A DNA stretch of 64,000 nt from Prorocentrum cordatum (taxonomy: Eukaryota; Sar; Dinophyceae; Prorocentrales; Prorocentraceae). The DNA lies in the NCBI GenBank assembly GCA_963575745.1, contig CAUYUJ010012136.1:299772-363771 (forward strand). Reading direction: 5' to 3'. The position numbers were made by a program, and so were the translations under genes. Below, in pieces: positions 33,901 to 42,738 of the stretch (its first letter is position 1; every line of letters starts with the position of its first letter). Under the pieces are notes generated by a model. It had not been told where the DNA came from. It made no database searches and saw nothing but the letters and a program-made list of their open reading frames with translations.

Positions 33901-34546
33901 TGCAGCTCTGCATCACAAGCATTCCCTTCGGTACGTGGCAACTCGCGGGAACCGTGTGCGTCCTCGAAGTGCCGCCTTTCGAGTGCACCCGCGTACGCCA
34001 GCGCCTGGTAATCGGTAAACATGAGCAGATTTAGAATCGATCGGCGTCCGCTTAGCGTCGGTTAGCGTCGATTCGCGTCGTTTAGCGTCGATCCGCAAGT
34101 GCAAGAAACATGGCATGGCATGCTCCCATGAGCCGCCCCAGAACGCGAACTTCCCAAATTCTTTCTCTATTGCAACGGCCGTACGTCTCGTTCCGAGAGA
34201 GAATTGAGTAGCTGGGGCGCAAGAGGCGGAAGGGGGATGGGGGCCATGGGCAGCGGCGGCTTCAATGTTAGGGCGGAAATCTGACGATCCTTGGCCCATC
34301 CTGCCGCTGCGATTGGGTCGTGGCCCAGAGGCGTTGGGGACAATTTTTCGGTGTCAAATCATGGGAGCCTGGTGTGCCCTCATAATTTTGTCTTCAGCGT
34401 CGATTAGCGTCGATTCGCGCCTGGGAGTGGATGCGATAGCGCCGATTTAGCGTCGGGTAGCCTCGATTTGCGTCGATTCGCAAGAGCCGGAAATGATGGT
34501 ATGGGAGGCTCCCGAGGCTCCCATAAGTTGCCACCAAACTCGCCCG
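33901..34546. repeat. GCGTCGATT repeat clusters, unassigned DNA
   Basis: TTAGCGTCGATTCGCGTCG-like clusters at 34045-34095 and 34396-34485, each followed by CGCAAG-GC and a GGAAA/GAAA-TGG motif. A third cluster is at 39915-40010. No gene. Confidence 0.6.
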
Positions 34547-34735
34547 CGAGCGAGGGGGGGAAGTGAGAAGGGGTGGGCCTTCTCAGAAGGCCCAGAAGTC
34601 CCCAAGCATTTGAGAAGTTGTCCTAGCCTTCTCCGAAAACATCAAACTTCTCAAAAGGCGCGAGGACTTCTGAGAAGTCCCGCCGACTTCTGAGAAGGCC
34701 TTCTCCTTCTCGCTTCCCCCCTCGCTCGCCGCCGA
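34547..34735. mobile_element. Foldback element with AGAAG-rich arms
   Basis: Left GCGAGCGAGGGGGGGAAGTG...AGAAGG and right CCTTCTCGCTTCCCCCCTCG form inverted arms, with nested CTTCTGAGAAG palindromes inside. 5435-5525 looks like a diverged relative. Confidence 0.65.
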
Positions 34736-35222
34736 CAAACATTTGGAGGGAGCTTGACACAGGCTTTGCCAGGGACAGGCTGATGTTCCCGACTCGTCTG
34801 TAACACTTGCTCGGCCAGGAGCCATCCGGGTGTCTCTCGCGGGTCGGACGAAACCAGGTTGCAGGGTTCCTTGCGACCCCTCCGCTTCGATTCGATTCGA
34901 CTTCGACGGTTGTCCATTTCGATTCGATTCGATTTCGGATTCGTTTTGGGCTCCGATTCCTCCACGGATGTCTGCTGGCCCGCCGCTTTCTGCCGGCTCG
35001 ACTTCGCCCGACGTGGCTACCGATGGCCGCCGATCCGATTCGCTTCGATCGCCGATCCGACTCATCGATTAGATCGTTAGCTCTCCCGTCAGGGTGTTTC
35101 TCTCGGGTCGGACGGAAAGGGGGCTGCAACATCAGCTCAGCTGCGTGCAGCTGGTCGATTCGCGTGTGTCATCCTTGCGCAGGGCCATGCTGGTCTTCTC
35201 TGTGTCGTTCCAGGTTTGACGC
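34736..35222. repeat. GATTCG dispersed repeat, copy 2, and flanking direct repeat
   Basis: GATTCGATTCGA words at 34885-34945 and GCCGATCCGA words at 35028-35070 match 30940-31140. GTGTCTCTCGCGGGTCGGACG (34830-34851) recurs with changes at 35093-35113, bracketing the cluster. Confidence 0.6.
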
Positions 35223-35489
35223 ATGCTCCACGAAGGGAATTCAAGGAAGAAGATAAGGAGGAAGAAAAGGAAGGGTGCATGCAGGAGTGGAGGAGGAACA
35301 AGAAGAGAAGGAGGAACAAGAAGAGGAGGAGGGAGTAGAAGGGGAGGGGCGTGCAGCTCGTCTCGCCTCCCGCCGCCGTCCCGCCTCGGGCACGCCCGCC
35401 GCGTCGCGGGGCGCCAGGGAAGCCAGCTGTGCGCAGCTGATCCGCCAACTTCCCCCCCTCTGCATGACCCCCCCCTCCTCCTCCGACGC
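35223..35489. other. GGA-rich DNA upstream of the LINE fragment
   Basis: AAGGAGGAAGA-rich patch (35240-35340), then GC-rich DNA with no RT motifs. The LINE homology begins after this, so the copy is 5'-truncated. Confidence 0.5.
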
Positions 35490-37255
35490 CATCGCCAACA
35501 CCAGCATCAGCACCTCGCACACCCTGGATGTTTTCGCCGATGACCTCACCTCACAGGTTATTGCTCCACTGCAGGTTCTTGAGGGGCAGGCTTCTGTCAT
35601 CATCGGCCTGCTATGCGACTCCCTGCAGGACTTGGGCCTCCCAGTGGCCAAGTCCAAGTCGATGTTGGCTGCGTCTCACGACCGCACCGACACCGCGTCT
35701 CTCTGAGGCTTCGGAGATTTGGTTTCCATGCCCTCTCCTGGCCGGAGGTCCTTGGGCTTGAGGCCGGTGCAGGGAAGCCAATCCAGTTCCGTGTCTTACG
35801 CCGCAAGCTGAAGGCTGTCTCCAAGCGAGCCCATCACTTCAAGAGGCCGCTGGTCTTGGGTGCCAAGTATCGGAAGGTAGCGCGCCATTGGCCCTGCCAT
35901 CTTTTATGTCCTGGACATATTGGGACATGCGCCACATATTGCCCAGAGTATGACGAGTCAAGTCAAGATGGGATGGGATGCGATTCCAAGTGGTGCCTCT
36001 CACTGGGTTGCTTCACGACTCGCTCGATCGCCTGATCATCTGACGGCTTGCGTTTCTGTCGTCGGACCCACTCACAATTTGGCAGTTGTGGCCCACGACG
36101 GTGACATCGACCAGCTGGATATGCAGAAGGCATGTAGTACGCAGTGCCGCGCTGTTGCTGCAGCTCCTCGAGGAAACCATTGCAGGCTCGTCACTTGACT
36201 GGCTCGCGCTTTTTCGCAATCTCTGTTGGCACTCGAGTGGGGTCTTGCTCTTCTGCCTTTACTGTCCGTACCAGGCCAGGCTTGCTCTACAGGACTATGA
36301 GGCAGTTGATTGGTTGAAATGGTCTGAGCGTCGAAAGGCCATGCCTGAGACTCCTGGTCCCGCTCACAAGGATTCTGCTCGTTGTTGGCTTGCGCCGAGA
36401 CGCCGTCTCTGGCAAGCGGGGTTGAAAGTGAGGAATTGGCTCTTGGATCCAGTTGCCAAAGCCGAAGTTCGTTCCGCTGTCCGAGATGACATTTCTCGCA
36501 GCAGAAGTTTTTTCCAGTACGCTTATGCGACCTCCCAATATTGTTTGTTGTGCAAGGATGTCCCAGGAACTTTGCACCATCGGTACTGGCACTGCTAATG
36601 TTGATCTGGATTTCGTGAGCATGCTGTCGGCCCTGACGTGTTGGCGCTGGCGCGATGCACTGTACCTGGAGATATGTTGTTTTCGAGGGCCTTGTTTCCG
36701 AATTCTGAACTGCCGGCTTTGCCTCCTCTTGATGACCCGGGACAGTGGCACTATGACAGGGCTGCTCGGGTTTAACCACTTGCTGTCGCTGGTGATGTCT
36801 TCACGGATGGCTCGTGCAAGATGTTTTTGCATTTGGGGGGGGAGTTTCCCAGATCAGGATTGGGTTTCGCGGTTGCTGGTGGTGCTCGGTACTACGGCGC
36901 AGTGTTCGGACCGTTGCCGGGACCTCGGCAGATTGCAGACAGGGCACAGTTGTGCGCGATACTTAAGGTTTTGACGGTGGGAGTGGACCCTTTGCGGTCG
37001 TTGGTGCACCTTCCCGCGGCGAGAGAACGTTGACCTCTGGAAGCAGTTGTTCCGCCGCATCGATGACCACGGTGGTGCAAGCTGCCAGGGGGGAGGCGCT
37101 CCGATCGCACTCACCTACGTGAAAAAAAAGGGTGTCGGGAAGACGATTGTTGGGAGAAGCGCTGCAACGACTTGGCGGATCAGACTGCCAAGCGAGGTCG
37201 TCAGTTGCATGATGTGCCTCAGGGTGTGGTGGATTGCCACTCCCTCGCGCTGACG
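35490..37255 (+). pseudogene. 5'-truncated LINE-type retrotransposon: RT tail, zinc knuckle, RNase H
   Basis: Begins inside RT with VFADDLT (active-site DD at 35539-35544) and LGLPVAKSKSML (motif D). It shifts frame near 35700 into LGLEAGAGKPIQFRVLRRKL, again near 35915 (GHAPHIAQSMTSQ) and again near 36085. There VRSAVRDDISRS leads to a CxxC...HHRYWHC knuckle (CLLCKDVPGTLHHRYWHC, ends 36595). An RNase H domain follows: GDVFTDGS (Asp 36806) and RAQLCAIL, where the usual catalytic Glu is Gln (36947). A shift near 37025 leads to VDLWKQLFRRID, and another gives CNDLADQTAKRG (37163-37198). At least five shifts make it a dead copy. Domain order fits RNase H-bearing LINEs. Confidence 0.75.
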
Positions 37256-38083
37256 AAGACGAGGCAGGTGGCGGGGCGACCTCGCCGCCGCCGCCGCGGG
37301 CACCCGCGGAGCATCCGCATCGAGTGAGGATGTGGGGTAAAACGTTCGCCTGTGAGCACTGTAAAGCTTTCGCATTGACCGCCCGAGATGCGAGGGCCGT
37401 CAGGCTCCGCGCGCGCGTAGTTGCCGAGGCGGCGGCGGCCCTCCGGGGCCTCGAGGGCGCTGCGGGCCCTGAGGGGTCGAGGTCCTCCTGCGGTGGCGGG
37501 CCGTCTCGTGACCTGAGCTGCGTGCAAGGGGTGCGCTTCCAGACGGACGAGGAGAGGAGGGATGACGACCTGGCCACCGCTGGGTTCGCCTCGGATCCTC
37601 TGCCTGTGCGATGGCCTGCTCGTCGACGGACAGCGTCTCCCCCAGGGCCTCGACAGAGGAACAGGTACACGCCGGTCGTTGAAAGTAGGTATTTTCGATT
37701 CCCAGATCCCAATCTGCTTCAAGCGCCTGCCTACTTCAAGAATCGGCACGCTTTTGCTGTGTTTTGTGGCTCTCTGTGAGGACCTGGACCCAATCTACTA
37801 TATCCGCCTTCCTACTTCATGTTTCTACTTACTCCTCTCGACCGACGTGTACCTATGCCTCTACCCTTCGCCCGTTTGCCCCCTCCTTGGGCCTTCTGGG
37901 GGGCCCTCGTCGCCACCGCTGGGTTCGCCTCTGAGTCCTGGTCGGCACGCACCCCAGGAGAGGTCCGGGGAGTGTAGCGGTATGGGCACCTTGGTCCCCC
38001 CAGGACCAGCCTCCATCCCCCAAGTCCTCCTGTTGGCGGCCCCGAGGCCGGGCAAGGGCAAAACTGCACAGCACCGCCCGTCG
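37256..38083. other. Downstream of the LINE; possible tail, no gene called
   Basis: A frame at 37234-37779 continues past the LINE with a single CEHC motif (FACEHCKAFAL), which could be the last zinc-binding motif of the LINE. The rest is Arg/Ala/Pro-rich. No gene assigned. Confidence 0.4.
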
Positions 38084-38223
38084 TGATCGAGGACCGAGGA
38101 CCGATGATCGAGGACCGAGGATCGAGGATCGATCGAGGACCGAGGATCGAGGACCGAGGACCGAGGACCAAGGACCGAGGATCGAGGATCGAGGATCGAT
38201 CAAGGATCGGGGATCGACCTCTG
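38084..38223. repeat. 9-bp minisatellite, GAGGAYCGA
   Basis: About 14 units of GAGGACCGA or GAGGATCGA with some shortened to GATCGA. Confidence 0.92.
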
Positions 38224-38224
38224 T

Positions 38225-38474
38225 CGAAGACGCCGAGTGGGCCCGGGCCTGCACCGCGCGGCCCCGCGGCACCCGCGAGGCCTTGGAGCGCGAGGACGCC
38301 GCCGCGGTCGGCGCGCTGCTCGCCGCCCGCCCGGCGAGCTGCAGCAGCGACTTCTGGCACGACCGCGCGCTGCAGTTGCTGTGGCGGGACCGGTCCTGGC
38401 CGGTCCTGGAGGCGCCCTTCGCGCGGCGTGCCGGCTTCTCGACTAGATGTATGCGTGACCTTTTGCGGGGGTGA
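38225..38474 (+). CDS. Candidate exon or gene fragment, unrecognised
   Basis: The frame reads EDAEWARACTARPRGTREAL, then DAAAVGALLAARPASC and DFWHDRALQLLWRDRSW, ending RDLLRG at a TGA (38472-38474). It has no in-frame ATG near its start and no low-complexity run. Mixed hydrophobic/charged periodicity suggests helices, and third positions are strongly G/C. It starts right after the GAGGAYCGA repeat. It could be an internal or terminal exon of a host gene, a retrocopy or a chance frame. I do not recognise a family. Confidence 0.25.
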
Positions 38475-38707
38475 CCGTTGGTGCGGGCCCACGGGGGTCC
38501 CCCGATCGCTGAGCGCGAAGCGGTAGCAGCGGCTTGCGCGCCCAGGTTTGGCCGCCCCGCGTCCCCCGTGTCGCCGCGCACCAAAGGTCAGTCCTTACCC
38601 AGGGCCACTCTTACGTGCAGCCGAGGCGTGCTGGCTTCCTCCGCGGCTCCTCTTCAACGCCTTTTGGTCGGGGGTGGGCTCAAGCAGTAGCGAAGCGTCC
38701 TGATTCG

Positions 38708-38885
38708 CCTCTAGGCCTACCGAACATTGTTCTAAGAACCTCATTTGTGGTCTCCACGAAGTGTTCTTAGAGCATTTCTGGCTAGGACTGTCGTGTTTGA
38801 ACACATGGGGCTTACAATCTAAGAACATTGTTTTCGTTCTTGGGACGTGTTTGGGTTCTACAAACATTTCGTGGTAGGCCTATAG
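38708..38885. mobile_element. Second MITE-like element
   Basis: 178 bp with terminal inverted repeats CCTCTAGGCCTACC / GGTAGGCCTATAGG. The interior is AT-richer with nested inverted words (TTCTAAGAAC...GTTCTTAGA, CTAAGAAC...GTTCTTGG) and no coding. Confidence 0.65.
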
Positions 38886-39046
38886 GAATGCCGGGACGGT
38901 CGGTCCCTGCTCAATGGTCGGGGGCGGACGGAACCCCCACCCTGACGCATCGATCAATGGACTGTTCGTTGTCGGCTGTCGAGAACGCGTGCCAGGCTCG
39001 CGCCCACCAGGCTTTGGGAACGGCCAGTGACATGAACATGATAGCT

Positions 39047-39176
39047 CGGAGGTCCGCGCGGATTTCTCGGATCGGCGCTGCGGCCCCCTGGCGGCGCCTC
39101 CGGTGCCGCCCCTGGCGCTCCGCGCGCCAAAGGAGGGGGGTCTGGCGCGGATCCAAGAGATCTGCGCGGACCTCCG
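39047..39176. repeat. Foldback element, copy 2
   Basis: Left CGGAGGTCCGCGCGGATTTC and right GATCTGCGCGGACCTCCG are inverted arms of about 40 bp around GGCGGCGCC...CGCGCGCC. Homologous to 61448-61579 and more distantly to 24401-24530. Confidence 0.8.
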
Positions 39177-40090
39177 GGTTTTTCTGGAGGCGTCCCGCCC
39201 AGCCTGCCTCGCTGGCGGCCAAGAGGGGGCGATGACTAGGGGGGGGGGGAGCGGGCCACGATATTCCCGCAGAGTTCATCAGAGCGGTATCAGCACCTTG
39301 AAGTTTATCCATTTTCATAGCGCCTCGTTTTATTTCGTTACGCCGTTGGCCCGCCCTTGGGCCGCGCACGTGCCGCCGGCCATGATTTGCGCCCCGCCCC
39401 TCTTCGACTGGCCGCCCCCGACTGCCGGCCTCCTCCGCTCCTCCTCCGCTCCTCTTTTGGGGGCCCCCAAACCAGGTGGTGAGATATCAGGTGGTGGCAT
39501 GGGATCCCCAAGAATTCACCGCCGGGTTTTGGAGCACCGGGTCACCGCCGGGTTTTGCGACTCCTGGGCCCACCAGCGTTCGGGACACCCTCGAAAAACA
39601 TACGAGTCCCCAAACCGGGTGGTGACGCCAAATCGACCGAGACTCAGCGCCAGGTGTTGTCTCCACCACGTTTTGGGACTACCAATCCTCCTATTGGCTC
39701 GGTAGCAGATCCCTCTGTATGCAGTCGAGGCTGGTCAGCAGCTCGACCCCGCCAAATCCAGGGCAGTTGCCCTTGTGTCCTGTGTTTCGCGACCCATGCC
39801 TTCTGCATTCCTATGGCAACGTGGCCTTCGAAAGGGTCTCGTGTCCTCTCGCGCGTCCTCTCCAATCAACCCCGACTGTATAGCGCACTGCTATCGACTA
39901 GCGTCTGGTACTCGATTGGATAGCGCCGATTTAGCGTCGATGAGCGTCGATGTAGCGTCGATTGTGCGTCGATTGCTGCCGGTAGCGTCGACTAGCGTCG
40001 ATTCGCAAAGCCAACAAAAGATAGAGGTGCCCAGCCAAACCTCAGGGTTCGGTTGGGAACCTCCCTACGAATTTAGTTGTGAGGGAGTGG
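39177..40090. other. No recognisable gene; GCGTCGATT cluster
   Basis: Contains four spaced copies of the word AAACC(A/G)GGTGGTGA or CCGCCGGGTTTTG (39470-39680) and the third GCGTCGATT cluster (39915-40010). Nothing else. Confidence 0.5.
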
Positions 40091-40094
40091 GGGA

Positions 40095-40118
40095 TACGGG
40101 AGGCGGAGAGAGAGAGAA

Positions 40119-40152
<34 letters not shown>

Positions 40153-40241
40153 GAAAAACACAAAAATATAATAAAAAACAGAGAGAGAGGGAAAGAGAAA
40201 AAGAGAGAGAGAGAGAGAAAGAGAGATATAATAAGACAGAT

Positions 40242-40281
<40 letters not shown>

Positions 40282-40376
40282 GGAGGGAGGAGGGAGAAAG
40301 GATAATGAAAGAGAGAGGGAGAGAGGAGGGAAGAGGGAGGAGGGGGGGAGAGGAGGGAGGAGGAAGAATAGAGGCC
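40095..40376. repeat. (GA)n/(GAGG)n microsatellite
   Basis: GAGAGA-rich for 280 bp. Glu/Arg/Lys frames on plus and Ser/Leu frames on minus are artefacts. Confidence 0.93.
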
Positions 40377-40384
40377 CGCCCCAC

Positions 40385-40605
40385 ACTTTAATGTCCCGCC
40401 CGCCCTGCCTGACCCGCCCGTCAGGGTCCGCCCGCCCGACCCGACCCGCCCCGCCCGCTAGGGTCCGCCCGCCCAACCCGACCCGCCCGTTAGGGTTCGC
40501 ACGTGTTCGGTCGATCGCGCCCCACACTTTAATGTGCCGCCCGCCCGACCCGACCCGCCCGTTAGGGTACGCCCGACCCGACCCGACCCGCCCGCTCGGC
40601 GGAAC
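40385..40605. repeat. CCCGACCCGACCCGCCCGTTAG-type minisatellite
   Basis: Irregular units ending CCCGYTAGGGTNCGC recur near 40465, 40490 and 40560, and ACTTTAATGT occurs twice (40385, 40528). C-rich on plus. Confidence 0.8.
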
Positions 40606-40986
40606 CAGCTCATGCCGTATCCTCAAGAGGAGAGAATGGGGAGTGACTCGAGGCAGGGAGGTAGGCGAGGGACATGAACATGGAGCGGAAATGACGAAGG
40701 CATCGTTGCATCCTTGCATTGCTGCATCCTTAGATTTCATTCCAGTTTTCGAAGGACACGTGCTCCCTTGCATCTTTGCTGGTGCTGTTCCGTCTCCTCC
40801 CTCTCCCTCTCTCTCTCTCTCTCTCCCTCCCCTCTCCCTGCTTTCCTGTCCCCCGAAAGACCAGATATGCAATCCGAAAGCCAAGATGCTCATCCTATGG
40901 CGCTTTGTGCGGCTCGCCAGTGCGCATGCAGAACCGCAGAGACTAATAAGATAAACTAACATGTGATTAGTCTGAGTAGGTATTTT
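40606..40986. other. No recognisable gene; left flank of YR element 2
   Basis: Unassigned DNA with a (CT)n run near 40800-40830. Confidence 0.5.
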
Positions 40987-41070
40987 TTTAATCTTTGATT
41001 GTTATATCTCTCGCTTCGTTGAGGCCCGCCACTGTCAGCTTGTCTGTCTGTAACTATTTCGCTCAAGTCT
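40987..41070 (+). repeat. A1 terminal repeat of YR element 2
   Basis: TTTAATCTTTGATTGTTATA at the start, ending TTTCGCTCAAGTCT. Direct copy at 47598-47681. Confidence 0.9.
41048..41067 (+). other. Spliced-leader-like relict in A1 of element 2
   Basis: CTGTAACTATTTCGCTCAAG. With one gap it matches the SL (CCGTAGCC then ATTTTGGCTCAAG) at 16 of 21 positions. The A2 version (47659-47678) has TTTTGCTCAAG and matches at 17 of 21. Both elements have GTCTGT just upstream of this segment. Confidence 0.5.
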
Positions 41071-41079
41071 TGAGGGCCG

Positions 41080-41511
41080 ATGTGGCAGCAGCGTCTCCAA
41101 GATTTAGCTGTCAACGGCCTGCTTTCGTACCTCAGCAGGTGCCCCGCAGCTCCCCCTTGTCCCGCGGTGCCAGCCTGCCCCGCGTCAGCCGCAGTCACTT
41201 GCGGATCGTGCCCGCCTTGTCCAAGCTGCCCCGCTCTGAGCTGTGGAAGGCAGCCCGAGGTGACTGAGTGTCCGTCGACGACCCCAGCGGCTCCGTGCGC
41301 TTGGGCTTTCTGGCTGACGGTGGGCGTCCTCATCGGCGTGGTAGTGAAAAGGGCCGCAGTGCTGGCCCTTGGAGTCCTACGAGGATTGCTCAGCCGTATT
41401 CGCGAGGTGCTTGGTAGCTCGTCGGACTCGACTTCTTCAGTGACCATCGGCTCTCACAATGGACACGTTAGACATCCCACAACCCCAAGTACTCGTGCAC
41501 TATCCCAATGA
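41080..41511 (+). CDS. Cys/Pro-rich single-pass membrane protein of YR element 2
   Basis: 143 aa, first ATG after the SL-like segment. Residues 21-73 are packed with CP and CxxC spacings (RCPAAPPCPAV, CGSCPPCPSC), which suggests a metal-binding or disulfide-rich segment. A hydrophobic helix (about 74-89, AWAFWLTVGVLIGVVV) and an Arg/Leu-rich helix (LRGLLSRIREVL) follow. It overlaps the gag-like ORF by 53 bp in another frame. A membrane protein ahead of gag is not standard for DIRS elements, but element 1 also has hydrophobic segments in its first ORF. Function unknown; I recognise no family. Confidence 0.5.
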   Translation: MWQQRLQDLAVNGLLSYLSRCPAAPPCPAVPACPASAAVTCGSCPPCPSCPALSCGRQPEVTECPSTTPAAPCAWAFWLTVGVLIGVVVKRAAVLALGVLRGLLSRIREVLGSSSDSTSSVTIGSHNGHVRHPTTPSTRALSQ

Positions 41512-42610
41512 CGAGGGAGGCATGTTCTGGCATCACCGTATTCTAGTGAAGAAGATCACAGCGGGGGTATGGATTGCGATCACCCCCGACTTAGAGCTTG
41601 TCCGTCACAATCTCCTAGAGCAGCGCCACCTCGTCCTGGAACGCAATTCGATGTTCCCTGCGAATCGTCGGGGCGAGGTGTATGGCCTCGACCCTGTGCC
41701 TCGAGCTGAGATTCTGGCTCTGAAGAAGCAAGCTGCAGTTCAGGCAGCAATATTGGGCGATGGCGACCATGACGTTGAGATGGAGAACTTCGTTTGGGTC
41801 GTCGCGGAGGTAGGTCATTCACGGTTTGCCCAACCCCTGGTCGATGCAGAGTTGGACCGGGCTTCTTTGGGGCAGTCCAAGGGCGTGGCGTTGGTGAGTG
41901 GCCTCGAAGTGTTCATAGAGAAGGTTCAGAGCAATCAGTTGCAAGAGTGGATGACCTCACGTAGCTCGGAGGGTGGAGACCTACGCACTTTGGGCGACCA
42001 TCGGGACTCCGCAGGCCGTCGTCATCTGCCACTTTCAGACGCTATATCCCTCATGCGCGAGACGAGCTTCGACGATTGGGCCATGCTTGGACCACGGGTC
42101 GCCAAGGAGTGGCTCGTTTCAGTTCGGGATGGCCCTGGAGATCTTTCTTCTTATCACGGACAGTGGGTTCGCCGTTCGGGAGTCAGCGAATCCTCGGCGG
42201 TGGCCCACATTCATTACGTGCTGTGCGAGTCGGTTCGGCTGGCCATTCAGACAGGCCAGCTCGACGTGACCAACTTGTTGAGCTTCGAACTCATCATGCG
42301 CAGGATCTGCCAGGACGAGACCGCGGTGGCTCGTAACCCTCGCCATCCTGACTACGGTGGGTTGGAGATTTTGCTTCGCGCTCCGACCGCCGAGCAGGGC
42401 CAGGCGAGCACGAACAAGTTCACGGAGTGGGTCACGGGCCGTCTCAAGGAGCAGGCCGCGATCTACAAGCAGACTCGGTTGTGGAACGAGGAGCAGCGGG
42501 CCATGCAGAACTCTCGTGCCCCCGCAGACTCAGGCCGAGGACGAGGTCGCGGTCGCGGGCGCGGCCGAGGTGAGAAGGGGAGCAAGGGCGAGGAGGAGGC
42601 CCCGGGGTAA
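41459..42610 (+). CDS. Gag-like protein of YR element 2 with C-terminal RG repeat
   Basis: Intact 383-aa frame from the ATG at 41459 (MDTLDIPQPQVLVHY). No family recognised; called gag-like from its place before pol and its ending. The C-terminus carries an Arg-Gly run (GRGRGRGRGRGRGEKG), a typical nucleic-acid-binding tail. The N-terminal 60 residues look like a small beta-rich module (MFWHHRILVKKITAGVWIAI). The centre is helical with Trp and Arg at intervals (SFDDWAMLGPRVAKEWLV). It would coat the element RNA. The stop (42608-42610) lies about 130 bp before the first confident pol residues, which are in another frame, so pol may be expressed by frameshift or reinitiation. Confidence 0.65.
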   Translation: MDTLDIPQPQVLVHYPNDEGGMFWHHRILVKKITAGVWIAITPDLELVRHNLLEQRHLVLERNSMFPANRRGEVYGLDPVPRAEILALKKQAAVQAAILGDGDHDVEMENFVWVVAEVGHSRFAQPLVDAELDRASLGQSKGVALVSGLEVFIEKVQSNQLQEWMTSRSSEGGDLRTLGDHRDSAGRRHLPLSDAISLMRETSFDDWAMLGPRVAKEWLVSVRDGPGDLSSYHGQWVRRSGVSESSAVAHIHYVLCESVRLAIQTGQLDVTNLLSFELIMRRICQDETAVARNPRHPDYGGLEILLRAPTAEQGQASTNKFTEWVTGRLKEQAAIYKQTRLWNEEQRAMQNSRAPADSGRGRGRGRGRGRGEKGSKGEEEAPG

Positions 42611-42738
42611 TCGCGGCCTTCCGGGCCGAGTCCGATCCCCGAGCTCGGCCCGACGTTCCTGCTACGGATTGGGGACATGCTGCCCGGTGGAGGCCCTCAA
42701 GACGGAGGCGCGGGGACCTTTTCGCTCTGCCGAATTTT

